Of a stretch of DNA of 64,000 nucleotides, positions 11,205 to 25,193 are shown in pieces (the first letter of the stretch is position 1; every line of letters begins with the position of its first letter). The notes under the pieces are model-generated. The model was not told where the DNA came from. It ran no database searches and saw only the letters and a list, made by a program, of their open reading frames with translations. The DNA comes from Casuarius casuarius (Eukaryota; Chordata; Aves; Casuariiformes; Casuariidae), in the NCBI GenBank assembly GCA_003342895.1, contig PTFA01000312.1, positions 310,001 through 374,000 on the forward strand, given 5' to 3'. Both the position numbers and the translations under genes were made by a program.

Positions 11205-14200
11205 TGTTAAAAATACTTGGAACCATTTCACGTATTAACTGATCTGAGACTTAAACCAACCTCCAACTCTAAAACTCTCAAAAATATCAGCAGTTGATTA
11301 GATAATAAACTTATGTTCTAAAACAAGGAAGTTGTTTAATTCTGTGAATTAAATCAGTCTTGCTGTGCAAGGTAATATAACAAGCTTGTAAATACAAGGT
11401 TCATGAGACCTGTTACTTCAGGTAGCAACAGGAAGCTTTATTATAAATGCTCATTAGTTGGGCATCTGCATTAAAAACAAATGAACAAAAAACCTCATAA
11501 ATGGGCTTGAATTATTTGTGAAGGCACTATTTGTTGTTGGGGTAGTCAGGGAAAAAAAGGGACTGGGGGGTATCTCAGTCAAGAGAGCAAGTAGGTCTTT
11601 ACCAAGTTGTATTTCCAAAGTCATGCTCTACCCTGCCCCAGTTTACTCTCCTTAACTTCACAGTCATGAGTCACCTGGCTCCATCCTGCTCTCTGTGATT
11701 GCAGGCCATCTCCCTTCTGACTTCTACCCTGTTTCACCATTGCCAACCTCAGTGTCAATTAGCCAGTGCCTTCCTGTTGATTTGTGGTTGGACATCAGCT
11801 CTCAGAACAGCACATGCTTCTCTGCAGGTGATTTGTAGTAACTGTAGTATGCAGACTTGCCTCTCTGCTGTTGCTATGAATTAAAAGTTTGCACAACTAA
11901 GCAAAATAACTGTATCAGTTTGGCAAAGCTTTGACGTAGGTCTGTATGACATATGTCTGGCCCAGTATTCTTGCCTGTCCTATGATGATGAAGGGCAGCG
12001 AGACGTTCTGCCCCTCTCCATATCAAAGGAGTTGTTCCCAATGTGTCTATGTGCTCTGGAGCAGCTGGCTGCTGCTGTTGAGTTGTTCAGCCAGCACTCG
12101 CTGGCTAGCTAGGCTGCTGAGTGGTGTTGTATGCTGACCAAGTGACTGAATTTGGATTGGAGGCTAAACGAATTATTTTGTTGCAAGGAAGAAACTGACC
12201 AAAGGATTGCTGCTGTTCCATATGCTGTGGAGGGAAGAAACAGAGTGCCTGTTTCAGATTAAAGTTTTGCAGTGTGCTTTCCTTCATGTACATTATGCTG
12301 TGCTTGCTAGGTGCTTGTGAATTTTGTAGGGTGATGAAAAAAATTGCCTGACAGGGATGTAAAGATATAAATGTTTGGATTTCTTTTGTCTAAAGCGTAC
12401 ACTGTTTAAATGCTGATGAAAAATGGAAAGCATGGATTGTTTGCAAGATAGGACATGTCCTGTCACATATTTACAATACTTTTTTCCTCACTGTGTGTAG
12501 GAATTACTTTCTTTTAAAATGTGGACACCCTATCACNTGCAGGGACTAGAAAAATTGCTAGCCATTTTGGGTGATGGTTCTAGTTTTTTTGTTTTTTTCC
12601 TATTCTCTTCATGCAAGAAGGACTTGTGAGAGAGCTGTATGCAGTTAGCGCCACTGCAGACAATTTGATCTTGTTAGAAGATAATAAATTGATGTGATCC
12701 TAGGTGTATTGAAGTCTCTGCAGCAAACAAACAAAAAAAAGGTGCGCTTTGGTAAGCTTAGAATATAAATTTGTCAGCTAATCATAAACAGGGAGGGAGA
12801 TCAGATGACGATACAGATGAAGGAGCAGAAAACTGTTCTTTCATGAGAATTGTTTACAGTGCAGATGTTCTTACAGCTGGCTCTGTGTTCTGTTTGCTTT
12901 TTCTTCTTAGACTTGCAAAACAGTATGCTGTAAACTTTCTTGGGAAGTTGTTCTNCACTGCCTCTTCACATGGCAAATAGAATTTAAACATACACATCTT
13001 CAGTTTTGCTAATCTGAATATGTAAACCCACAAGTTATGGTCAAAGTAGTAGGAGGTGTGTTAATTTCATCACATTGTTTAGCTTCTGGCTATGAATTAT
13101 GAGACTTTTTTGCGGCATATTTGCAAGCTGTTTCCTGTAGTTTGAGAGGTAGAACTTTTTGCATAATTATGTCAAATAAAATGCTGAATTCTGAGAGATT
13201 ATTGGATAGAATCTTCTGATTATCTGTGGTTTTGGACAGTTCCAGAGGATAAACTGAGTATAACTGTAGTATGTAAAAGGATTTTTTCCATCTTTACAGC
13301 TCTAAGTTAGGCTATCAGTTTTTATTAACCCTCTATATCATAGACTGTTAATTTTGTGTCCGCAGTTGACCTTATTTAGCTACTATCTCTGTTCTTCTTT
13401 CCTTTAACAGAAGAATTGCTGTGGTTAGGTTATACTGCCATCTTACCTTTTTCAGTATTCTGTGGTTAACTGCATGATTTCTAGTGCTTTGTTCTAGATC
13501 CCTTTGGGGACATTTTGCGGCTGCAAGCTTTATAATATAGGAAGTTGTCTATCATGCTTGAGGAGGTATATTTGTGGCAGAACATGGGTTATAAATGCTT
13601 GAAGCAGGAATGTATAGGACTCAGTTCCATGAAGTATGAATTTTTGAGGTCTAAACTAAAAATCTGGATGTCATTCGAAGGAGCACTTTTTGTTTGTTTG
13701 ACACAGTTTTATGAGACAGTTTTTTTTTTTTTTTCCTGAATCTGGATATTTCTCTAAGAGGAATGTCTTGCAAATGTGTGGATTGGGTTTTGTTGCTGCC
13801 AATGATGAAACTTCTTCCAAAATTTGAATAGAACACAGATCTATATTGTGTTAAGAAGCAGATTCAGAGTAGTGACCATCAATGGAAAATCTTAGATAAT
13901 GTTGCAGAACTTTAATTTGGATTTGTCTGGTATGGGATCAGGAATTTTGATCAAAATCTGGCATATGATTAAGAATTGCATAATAAGCTATTCAAGTTTC
14001 CCTCTCAACTTAGTATGACTAGCAGCAGAAACCTTTTGTCATCAGTCTTGATGACTGCGGCTTGCCTGGTTCTGAGGTTCGTGAAAACGATAAATGTTTT
14101 ATCNAACGGCTGAGTAAAATTAGAAATCTTTAACAGCAATGAAGCATACATATGCAATTTTATGGCTTTTTTTTGATAGTCAGGGATGTTCTGATGTTGG

Positions 14201-14291
14201 ATGTATATAAGAAAACTATTAAAAATATGATGGTGGTATGTTGCAGTCTGTCTTCATGAAACTTGTGCAGGCATCGCTACTACTGTGTGTG

Positions 14292-14313
14292 NNNNNNNNN
14301 NNNNNNNNNNNNN
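14292..14313. other. Assembly gap (22 N)
   Basis: Twenty-two consecutive N bases preceded by tgtgtgtg. The gap probably sits in or next to a GT microsatellite, so its true length is unknown. Confidence 0.98.
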
Positions 14314-15450
14314 AGCCAGTGATCCCAGCATTTCCAAGCTCCTCACAATTTTATGATGATACATGTGGATGAAGTAGTCTTTCAGTGGAAACACAAAATT
14401 ACGATGGGTGGGAACTTCATCAGTGCAGACTTCACATGCATTTTATGCTGATTTTCCAGGTTTGCTCATTTTGCTCTTTATTTTGCATTTGTTATTCATC
14501 CCATTGCTTGTAATTGACAGGTAGATTTTGTACAGAGTTATGAAGTGGTATTTGGTCCACTACTAAGCTGTGCCCATTCAAGAATGAAATGTGTCAGTAA
14601 TCTATATATTCAGGTTGTGAGGGGAAGTAACAATGTATCACTTACATTCAGATGGCATTTCCATTTTTGTTTTAAAGCAGTGTTATCTTTGGTATTAATA
14701 CTCTTAATACTCTATACTCATATAAAAATGTTTGCTAAGGTTTGAGGGTTTCTTCTGCTTTTCCGATGGATGGTGTAGTTTCAAGGCAGGCAGTACCACT
14801 TTACAAAATCTGTACTACACAGAGGATTTAAGCTGTGTTCTGTTCTCTCCTAAAAACTCTTGCTGAGTCCCGCTGTAGAAGTTAATAGCACTGTAACAAA
14901 GAGTTCTTAAGGTGTTAATTCTTAATCCAGTTACCTACAACATGCTGCCTGCTCTTTAAATATTTAAAGTGCTTTGGCAATTGCATAACATAGTTATGAT
15001 CCATGTTCAATTTGGAGAGAAAGTGGCAAGTTCACAAGATGCAGTTAGTGATGTCATCAGAAACAGAATATGGACATCTGGATTTGCAGTGTTAAGTTTT
15101 TAATCTACTACTGTATTGTTTCTACAGACTTGTTCTGGTTCTTTCCTGCTTTTTCAAATAACTTAAATTTCTTTCACTCTAAACAAAGATGATGGAGTGT
15201 AATGTACAGTAACATCAGAACTGTTGAAAATGAAATGTTTGGTAGCTGCTTTATGTCTTATTTCTGATGCAGCTTTGACATGAAAATCATGTGTTAAGTC
15301 AGAGACATGTTGTAGACAGATCTCTTACTGGACTGATTAATATGGAAAAAAAAAATTTGCTTTGGACATACAATTGTTTTGGAAAGCTTTTTTTCTTTTT
15401 TAAACACACCATGAGTCAACTCAGTAAGAGGTAGTACCTGTGAGCTGTGA

Positions 15451-15467
15451 TTTTTTTTTTTTTTTTT
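15451..15467. repeat. T17 homopolymer
   Basis: Seventeen consecutive T. Similar runs occur at 13720-13734 (T15) and 16495-16510 (T16). None has flanking features of a processed retrocopy. Confidence 0.85.
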
Positions 15468-17254
15468 AATTTATAGACAGTTGTGTTGCAGAACTGTTAT
15501 TAAATGAAATACAATATTTTGATCAACAGTTTTTTGAACTTATAGATGATATTTTAAAATATTGTTCTCTATCAGCAAACAGCTTGCGTTATGTTGGGAA
15601 GCATGATATATGTGGAATTGATGCTTTTCTGTCATTCTCGGCAAAGTCTTATTATTACGGTTCTCAAAAAGTGAAGGTATCTCTTTTACACTAGAAAAGG
15701 TAGAGATTAGCACTGACCTGACAATCTAGTGGACAACATAATGCTTGTGGTGGATAGTCCCTGTTTTATTTGAAGGTTTTGCCCTGATATGTTTTTGGAG
15801 TTAGTAGAAGTAGCACAGACTGATACCAGTCAGGCAGTTGAGAAACTGAGTATAGCAGAACAATAAAATTTCCACTTCAAAAGTATGTTTTGGGTGCATG
15901 TGTTCTACATCTAAATTGTTAAAGTTTTCAGATAAATGTTTTTCTGTCCTCTTCACTGAATTTGTAGTAGAGTTGATAAAATTTCTGTTTAATTATCACA
16001 GTTTTAGTTATCAGTAATGTTGATGTGGTAGAACTTGTTTGTTCTCATTTGTCATACAATAGTTTTAGGAAATAGTTTGTTGCCCACTAACAGATCTTTT
16101 TGTATAAAAGTTTCATTACTGTTGTTCACTTGGTACTTGAGGTTTCAGAATATTTTAGTAGCTTCTCTTTGTAAAACTCAGTGGTGAGTGCTTATTTGTT
16201 TGGTTTTGAAAATTTGAGGATGTGAATTACTTTACATATAAACTAATGGCATCAGTTGGTTATCTGAGCAGTGTAGGCGTAGGTACAGCTTCACATTTGA
16301 TTTTTATCCTGTGGCAGTTAGCTGTACAAAAATATACCCTGATATACTTTAGTCTACCTAGAATAATTTAAGAGAAAGATTGATAGTTGGGCACTAGAAT
16401 GCCCAACTTCCCATTTGACTCAGCTTTTGCTGCTCCTCCANTCTTTATTGTTGTTAACATTAGATGATGCCCTGTTGAGGAAGGTAAACTTTGATTTTTT
16501 TTTTTTTTTTAATCTACAGATTCTGATTTCAGTTCGTGCAGTGTTGTTTGTAGCACAAAAAGGCTTTATCTAGTGATAAATCTTGCATTTTCCTATCAGC
16601 AAGTTGTTTCTTTTATGCTGCAGTTGTGTTTAAAGTTGAAGTAGGCTATAGAGGAAACCATAGAGTTCCTGAATTCTTCAATTCACACGGTGCAGGAAAT
16701 GGAGCAACAGGCCGCTATTGGAGTGAACATATTGTTTTAAGATGTGATTTTTTTAAAAAGATATTTAAAAAATAAACAAGGCAGATACTGCATGGATCTC
16801 TTAGGAGCAATAAAAACTTTTGAAAATTTGAAAGGAGTGTTAGAAGTTTGTCTCACTCTCATCTTTATTTTATGGTGTTTGAATTGTGTAGGGAGTTCTC
16901 TGCTGTTACTTCAGCTGCTTTTTCCTCACATTTGTTTTTGTTCCCTGACTCACTCTGTACAGTAGATGGTATCTTTGTACTATTGCTAATCTTGTATCTA
17001 AGGTCTAACAGTAATCCTTCATGATGTGTAGGGTGAAATATTGGATCTTGCAGTGACTTAGTTGCACGGTTTAATTCTATGTACATGAAATAGCATCAGA
17101 GAAGTTGGTATGACCAGATTCACAGACTTCAAGCTTGAATGGTTATTTTACAGCCTAGTTTGATCCTTGGTAAATGGGACCAAAGCATTTTCCTCAGAAG
17201 CTGGATCAAAGCATGTTAAGAACCTTAGTATGGAAAGTGATGGTCAATTTCTTT

Positions 17255-17480
17255 CTCCCACCACAAGCTCTTCCAATATTTAATTACTGTTAGGATGTCT
17301 GATTTCAAGATTAAGTTTTCAGATATCCATTCTTGCTGTTGAGCATTGTTGCCAAGAGGCTGTGATAATTCTTTTTTTCCACATTTAAAGAACTTATTGG
17401 AAGCTCTTAAACCACCTTGCAGTCTCCTCTTTGACTAGGTAATTTATTGAGCTCTTTAAGCTTCATGTCAATAGAAGTTA
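17255..17480 (-). mobile_element. Possible ancient CR1 fragment, reverse orientation
   Basis: Read on the minus strand, this resembles the conserved block of old CR1 3' regions. Recognisable pieces on the + strand are TTTAATTACTGTTAGGATGTC, CACCTTGCAGTCTCCTCTTTG and TTGAGCTCTTTAAGCTT. These are the counterparts of the CR1 'accctgacagttaggaag ... cagtctcctcttt ... gagctccttgag' order. It is strongly diverged, so boundaries and even identity are uncertain. Confidence 0.42.
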
Positions 17481-20400
17481 TCTACTGCTTCCTACAGACC
17501 CTCTTTCCCTCTTCTAGGCACTTGTTTCGTCCTCTGCTGTAGCTTGCGTTGTTACCAAATAGTACTTTGTGACAAACCATATTAAAACATGTTTCCTTGA
17601 GTTATGCCTCTTGAGTAAATAATCTTTATCACTCTGTAATAGCAGCCTGTCCTCCTTTATTGCTAGCCAGTCCTTGAGTATTCTTCAGTTTCAATAGCAA
17701 AGACTGTTCGTATACCTGAAGCTATTCACATGCTTAAGACTTTGCAGGCAAAAGTCTGTAGATTGCAGGTGGTGAATAACTTCTGAAAAAAGGTGAGGAG
17801 AAGGAAGAATCTGAAAGTTTAAGTAGAGCATTTTTGTCTCAGACTTGTCTCAGAATATATACAGAGCAAACATTTGACTTGTACACTCCTTTAAGGATAA
17901 TTTATTTATTATTATAATTTATTTTATATAATTTAGTGCTGTTCTTCCATCACTGTAAGTACAGTTCTTTCTGTAGCTTTCCTGATATTAATGTATAATT
18001 AACAGTCTGAAGAGAGTAAAGCCTCTTTTGGTACACCTATACAGTATTTTGAGGGCCCTGAGTCTGTCATCAAGTCATTCTCTGCTATCCATCTAGGCAG
18101 TGGGACTAAATTGTGGTCCCTAATCAAGATGTGGTTGTACCAGGCAGCAGAACTGCAGTAAGACCAGGTGGCTTAGTGTGTTGCACTAGGTACGTGCAGC
18201 TACTTGCAGTGCTTGCTTCCCCTTCAGTGTGGTTTTAGCTTAGCGTGATCTTAGGGACATGGCAATCAAGTTCAATGCCAGAATTAGAACTTGGGCTTAT
18301 TTTCTCCTCTGCACCCCCTCTCTCAGTCAGTCTTTGGCATTCCTCTCTGATTTTGCTCAATCTAGAGTTCAAAATAGGTAGATTGCTCTTGAAAGACCTT
18401 TGCAGTATGTGTTTACCTGAGATATGTTAGAATGCAAAGCTGAAATGAAGTGCAGAGAAGACTTGCAAAGTGTATTATAAATCTCAATGTTACATGCTAA
18501 TTAAGCGGCTAACCTCTTATAGTGGTGTGGGTTTTTTTTAAATTTATGCAATTGAGTATATTAGACTTTATTCTTGCAGACAATGACTACTGAGTGGTAA
18601 GTAGGTTCCTGATTTCTAGACGTAGGAAGAATCCAGTTTGTCTACTTGCTTATTGGCCTTTAAATGTAAATTGAAATTTTAAGCTCTAATTTTGTGGAGG
18701 TTAGCATAGGAAAGAGTGTTCAAAATTACTTGTGCGTTGGTTTTTGTTTTTAAATCAAGGCTTTTTTCCCTCATAACTGCCTACATTGAAACTAAAATGC
18801 TTTTAAGTGTGTTCTAAATAAGCCTTCAGGCTAGACTGCATATATAATATCTTTATTTGCTTATTTGTGGATGAACTCCAGCAGGTATCATTGTTTCAGC
18901 AAGGAAAGCATTTTTTTTTCTTTTTCTCCTTTAATCTCTTTTGCACTACCTTTCATAAATATTTGGTTGGCAATATGTTCAAGAATGTATATTAATATAG
19001 GTATTCCTGTACCTATTTTTGAAGGAATATCTTCAAAACTGTGTGCTTTTAACTTAATATACTCATTTTTCTGTAAAGAATGTCACTGTCTTACTGAAAA
19101 ACTTAGGGCAGTAACTTGAATGGCTGAAATCTTGCTCCTGCAATTTTTGGTAAGTGTATCATCTCAGAATACTTTGCTACAGTTATTATTTATGACAGCT
19201 AAATAATTTTACTGTGTTGGAATACCTCATTGATGATAGCCACCGGAAGCAAATATAAGAAAGCTGAAACTTTTTTTATGTTAATTTTAAATTTAGTTTT
19301 GGGATGAAGGGCTTCTATTGCAATGATATTGCTGTCTGTCTTAGGAGTGACAGTTGGAAAACTTGCGGCTACTGCTTTGGATACGGTGTGTGTGCATGTA
19401 TATGCATGCAAACTGTCAGTGTAGATATCAACCTCTTTTCCAGTTTTAAGAAAGAAAATGTTGCGGCAACATGTCTTCCATTCTTCAGTTTGGAGGTATT
19501 TTTACACCATAGGGTATAGCGCTTCATCATCTAAGGCTTCTATGATTTGCTATTTTATCTGCTCAATATTTATTGTTAAATTCTTTTTTCAAGACATAAA
19601 GTCTACTTCTAGCTTTCAAATTATTGTCTATAGAACTTACGATCAATATGTGGCTGTTAACCTCTGTCAGGGAAAGCTGGTGGAGAATAACCATAAAAAA
19701 GGAGCAAATGATGACTTGCACACATTGCTTAAAATGAAGCTTACCTTTTGGTTGTTACTTTAGCAGTGCCCTGTAGTTTGCATGGAAATTTGCCAATATT
19801 GTTTTGTGATTAAATAACTTACAGGACTTTCCTGTAAAACATTAGACTTGAATTGTATATTAATGGTGAGACTTGTATCTTTTTGGGAATGTAGTAAAGA
19901 GGAAGCATTTTCTCTACAGAAGGTGGAAAAGGAAACTAGTTTTCCTAAGTGTTGAGTTAAATTTTGTCTTCTATTCAGTAAAGCTGGCTCGATAATTTTA
20001 CCCTCCATTGATGAAAAGTATGGCTTTAAGGTGTGAGAATAATACTTAACTACATGGGAAGAGGAATCAAAATACAAATTACTACAAAAAAATCCAGGTT
20101 CTCTCGGGTTGTTTTTTCTGGTAAATTGGGAGATCATTTTAACTGGCAAATAGGGAAAGCTGATGCATGGTGAAGAGCACTTGTGTTGGTTGCATTAGAC
20201 CTGTGTACTGATGCAAAGACACCTGTAATATATGATACTACTCTGTATTCCCACTGACTTTATTTTATATCTTCTAAATAAAACAATAAGTAGCCATGAA
20301 ATGTAACTACCTTACTGAAAGAACATATGGAAGATAATAATTATGTCCTTAGTACTACTATTTTTCCCCTCATTGTCGGGTATTGTAGCTCAGGTAATGA

Positions 20401-22126
20401 AAGCGGGTGAGTTAGTGCTATCCTTTCATAAATATAACTCCTATGGATTCTATAGTATTTATAGTTTTCAAGAGACCAACATGGAGCTAGAAATTTTCAG
20501 TCATATGAAAAAAAAAACCTCGAAGAATCCTTAGAGTACAGTAGTCCCCTTCCAGAAAAAGCATGAGTGCACAGTGTTGCAGGAGTAGAAATATTCCCAT
20601 TTACCTAATGAAATGGTGGCAGTGAATGACTTTAAAATTATTTATGGCTATATACGTGTGATTATATATAGCATATTCTTGAGTATGTAAGCAGAAAAGC
20701 TGTAGATTTAATTCCTTGGTAGCACACATGTTAATGATCGTAACAGCTTCTTTACTGACAATTCCTAAGTGAGTCGTAAAGATGCAAAATGCTGGCATGG
20801 AAAAGGGCTTTTAGAAGTCAATCTTCAATACAAAAGGTGAGGAGAATACATTTTTGTTCTGCCTGACTGATGCTTAATGGTTGCAGAAGACATGCATAAC
20901 CAGTCTTGGTTAGAAGTTTTTAATGTACTTGGAAAACATTAACTTCTTTATGTAGTTGGATTTGTTGCTCCTGTAAGCCTATTGCATGATTTGATTACNG
21001 GATAGGATTCTGCGTGTTATATCTTTGTGTGAAAGTAACTGTGCTTTCTGTCTGTCTTGACAACTGTTAACTTTGTGTTTGAGATGCTTATTTTAGCAAA
21101 AGGGCACTAATTGCTAAGTTGATCAGTAACTGGTAATGTTCAAATTAGTCTGTTTAGTTTGTTGTCTTTGCAAATTAGCCTCCTGCCCAAGGCTATAAAG
21201 GGGAAACTGGGACTGGTCGTGGTTGCTCACGGCTGGAGGCTAATTGCTGGTGTTTAGAGCAGGCATCTGGTCTTGCCTGTGATCGCAGTGACCCTTTGCC
21301 TATCCCAAAAGCAGTTGCAATTGCAGGTTGCTTTATATGTTTTTCCAAGTACCATTTTGTAGTACTCTGGGGTTGATAAGCTAAGCCCTTACAGCAATCT
21401 AGGCCTATTTTTATTTAAAATATAGCTTTTAATATTTGATTTTACACATCTTGTCTGTGGAAGGAAAAAGTGTAGATAACATGCTAATAACTCATACGCT
21501 TGTCTTTTATTCACTTTCCCTTCTCACTTAAAATAAGGATTCAGAAAGTTGTTTTGTTAGAGACAAAATGAGCGATGCATTAAGCTAGGACACACAAAAT
21601 GACTTATGCTGGTGCCTGCAGTGTGACACCTATGAAACAGCTCCTTCAGGAGTTTTTAGGTCTTGTGCAGAGTAACGTTGAAAGGGGTGTAGCTGGGAAC
21701 TGGAGAGGAGGAAGGCCTTCTGTGCTTTGGACTTGCAGTGGCTGACAGTTTTTTGGGACTTGATTAGGCCATTTGAGCTCTAGTTGACTCATATCTATGG
21801 TGTCCAAATCCTCAGCCATTTATCCTGGTCTTGGCATGAGTTTCCATGGTCAGGTGGTTCTGTCAAGGACAGCCTCTGAGTGTGTTTGTGGACTGTATGC
21901 ACAAACTATGAACTCCTCCTGCATTATCAAATTGATATTACATGAAATTGTCTGAAATTCAAAAAAATCAAGGACTTCTGAGTTTCTATTTGTAAACTCA
22001 ATGCAAAAAGATCATATCCAAAAGATTTAAATTTCTTATGATGAATTTCCAAGTTACTATTCTAGTTTTGGCATAAAGCACGTGACCTAAAGATATGAAA
22101 CAAATATAACTGTTAAGCGCTAGTGT

Positions 22127-22157
22127 AAAAACAAACAAACAAAACAAACAAAAAACA
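22127..22157. repeat. (AAAC)n microsatellite
   Basis: Repeated CAAA units with one interruption. Low-complexity A-rich DNA. Confidence 0.85.
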
Positions 22158-22750
22158 CCCCACCACCCTGCAACTTTAATCTAAAACTAAGCACCTCTCT
22201 GATTTTATAATCAACAGCAGTTTCTAAATAGGTGTTACTTTTAACTCTTAGATACTTTCTATGGATCCTTGGAGACAGATACCTAGCAGGTTNGTGGCAT
22301 AGAAAAGAACAGGCCTGACTTGTTGGAGGAGAGACGTGAAAGTTCAGTTAGTAACAACACATGTTCTCTTTAATAGCATTAAAAGTTCTAGTTAGTCTGT
22401 GAAGACTTTAGGAATGAAATTGTATTCTTGTCACAGATAGTGTCAGAACTGAGATTCCTGTTTTTTCATGTGTCCAGTTGGCAGTATTCAACAGAAATCT
22501 GGGCTTGGATTTAGAAAGTGTATTACAATTTAGTGGGGGTAGTAGATGAATTTTATATAGAACTTGATACATATGTAAGGAAGAAATGTAGGGCTGTAAT
22601 CTGCAAAAACAATAGGGGACCTTAACCTGAAAATGAAACCTAGCTGTACTAAATCTACCTCCAAATATGGGATAGGCTATCCAGATGACTTGTTAGGCTT
22701 TCTATAGAGAGGGAACCTGGAATTACCTGTGCTGCTATGTACAGTCACTT

Positions 22751-22780
22751 AAAAAAAAGAGAGAGAGAGAGAAAAAAAAA
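22751..22780. repeat. Purine tract A8(GA)n A9
   Basis: A pure-purine 30-base tract made of an A run, about seven GA units and another A run. Such tracts can form triplex structures. Confidence 0.85.
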
Positions 22781-23205
22781 TCAGTAATTGTTTATGAAGG
22801 GTTATTTTTTCAGTTATAAAATGATCGTTTTCCTTGGTAACAAGAATGTATATATGGCAACACAAGGAAAACATATATATTTTATTCGGCCAATTTTGTC
22901 TAATAATGCTATTAATAAATTCTGTTTTATTGGTCCTATACTGAAACAAGTGATTAATGAGATTTAGCCATATCGTAGCACTTGAGAAATCCCAGTGAAT
23001 AATACTCTGAGACTGGTTAGGGTTAGAGGGCAAAATTCTCGCTGGTTCTGAAGGCACAGCTCATCCTGTGGCATGCCCTGTCCTAGGAGGGCAGGGGCTG
23101 AGAGAGGGTCTTCTGTTTTCTCCCAACAGATAGGAGCTGAGACTCTTGTGGTCATTGCTCTCTACTGAAGTCTGGTTAACATGGAAGAGGAGTAAACTAT
23201 ACTTT

Positions 23206-23220
23206 AAAAAAAAAAAAAAA
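23206..23220. repeat. A15 homopolymer
   Basis: Fifteen consecutive A. No retrocopy is recognisable next to it. Confidence 0.85.
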
Positions 23221-24431
23221 GTGTGATGGAAGCTTAAGATAAGCATTGGATGGGAAATCTCTATTTAACCCTTTTGTTCATATTCCCGACCTTTCCTGAG
23301 TGGATGAGCCTGTAAGCTTTAGAGTATGGTACCCTTCATAATGCAGACTGAACCCAGAAAGCCAGAGTATGGCAGACTGTCTTCTGCCAGATGGCAGAGC
23401 TTTGAATCCAGCTAGCAAAATGTTTTTCTCATCTAGTGACTGTCCCACAGTGAATAATAACTTTCTACTTCTGCCTGTCTGTGGGCTAATGGGTAGATGT
23501 CTAGTTCTGCAAGTGAGGAGTTCTTTTTGATCTCTGAGAGTGAAAAAGGGAGAAAAAATTACGTGGAGTAATTCATGTTTTCACCTGGCTTTTGAGGGAA
23601 GACAAACACAATGCTGAATAAATATACAGTTTAAAACTTAGCTGCTGGAAAATTAGAGATTGCTGGAATGAAGGTTTCATGTACAGGAGAAACACTGCTG
23701 ATTTCCCAGGGGAAAAATGCAATGTGCTGGCTAAATAAATGGGTCTAGGCAATTTATATACAGTCTGGATTTTAGAAAAAATACAATAGCAAACTATGAA
23801 TTGGTTGACCAAACAAATACATGAGAGTCCTTGTTGAATACTTTTGGGTGTCTGGCTTCTGAGTTTCCAATTTTTTTCTGTGAGAAGGGAGCTGTTTTAG
23901 CTGGTTCTAAGTACAGATTATAAGTTGTGCAAAAATGGATCAGTGCACTGCTTTGTTCCCATTGGTACTTCATGGAATTTTGTATCTTACGGCTTTTTGT
24001 GCGTTTCAGGTTTTGTTTTTTATAGCAATGCTTGAGTAGATTTGATAATTCAGAATTTGAGTGTAAGTAGTTTTATTCTAAAATATTTGGTTTCTTCAGC
24101 TGCTAACAAAGAAAAAACAAGGCTCCATTTTGAGGCAGATAGAGAAATANGACTATTTTGGAATCTTCCTTTGACATTGGTCCTGTCTAACATGGCCAGC
24201 TGCTTAGTGAGGATTCATACTATGCAAGTGTCTTTGTAGCTAGCCTTTAATAAGTGAAGTATAATTTGGTAATTAACCTGGAAAACTATCCTCTGCTTCG
24301 CTTGCCATCTGCCTTTATATATTGTGATATTAATTGGTAAACTGATCTAGTGAAGAGAGGCTTGATTCTTTCTTCATGGAAATGTTTTCAGGCTTGACTG
24401 TGTTTAATTCATTTCTTGCTTTAAGAAGTAA

Positions 24432-24458
24432 TTTTTATTTATTTATTTATTTATTTTT
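24432..24458. repeat. (ATTT)n microsatellite
   Basis: Five ATTT units flanked by longer T runs. Confidence 0.88.
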
Positions 24459-25176
24459 ACATTTGTGAAAAGTATGAGTTTCAGAGTCTTAGTGCTCCTG
24501 AAGATTTTTTCAAAAAAATTCATGAAACCACAAACTTATACCTTAAGAAAAACATCCCACAGGAAAGGAAATTAATGTTTTATGTGTTGTAGGTTGTAAG
24601 ATAGTGACATGCTTTTTAATGTTAATCCAGGTTGCTTTACATATGCTATATGTATTGCTAGAACAAAATGCTGCTTAGCAGAAAGTAATCTGCTTTAAGG
24701 CAAAACTGTTTGTCTGTTTAGTGGTTTAAAAAAAAACTTCACTGTTGTGAAAATTGTGTGATAAATATAGAAATATGGATTATAGGAATCCTATAAAGGT
24801 GTGATGGATTTATTAGTTACAGNTTAAAAAAGCTTTTCCTAGTTTTGACTTTCTACTGTATAATAGGTGTTGGGGTTCTTTTCTGATTTAAATGTAGGCA
24901 AAGGTGCATGCCTANCCTCCAGGTGAGTTTAAGTGGTTTAGCTGTGATTGCATTTAGATGGCTACATTTAGATCATGAAAGCCCCTCTATAGGCATGTAT
25001 GCTCTGGTTTGCAACTTGTTAATTTTACAGTTTATTCTTTTATAAAAGTGGTTTTTATTACTGTACGTATTTGGGTGTAATGAGACCTTCATGTTGGTGT
25101 GGATTTCTCTGGAAAGTATTGATGAATCTTTAGTGAATTGTAACAACTTCTATTAAATGTGATTTTTGTTTTATAG

Positions 25177-25193
25177 GTTATTCAGCGATAGTT
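25177..25193 (+). other. PTPN3: 5' UTR end of PTPN3 on the start-codon exon
   Basis: The acceptor is gatttttgttttatag ending at 25176, leaving 17 untranslated bases before the ATG. A second AG at 25184-25185 would leave 8. Translation must therefore begin on an internal exon, with the rest of the 5' UTR on one or more upstream exons that I cannot locate. Confidence 0.75.

Larger units (their letters stand above)
2046..25176. other. Long gene-free block upstream of the PTPN3 start exon
   Basis: I see no convincing coding exon on either strand in these 23 kb. All open frames are short, without domain-like content or paired splice sites. The block is either the intron between a non-coding first exon of PTPN3 and the start-codon exon, or partly intergenic DNA. 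It contains one recognisable CR1 3' end (5590-5772), a weaker CR1-like piece (17255-17480), G-rich tracts at 3453-3476 and 6951-6969, several homopolymers and an N gap. I found no long CpG-rich island. Confidence 0.7.

Noticed and set aside
16386..16407. Hairpin gttgggca/tgcccaac with 6-base loop
   Set aside because: Eight-base arms with short loops are expected several times in 64 kb by chance, and there is no context for a terminator or small RNA.
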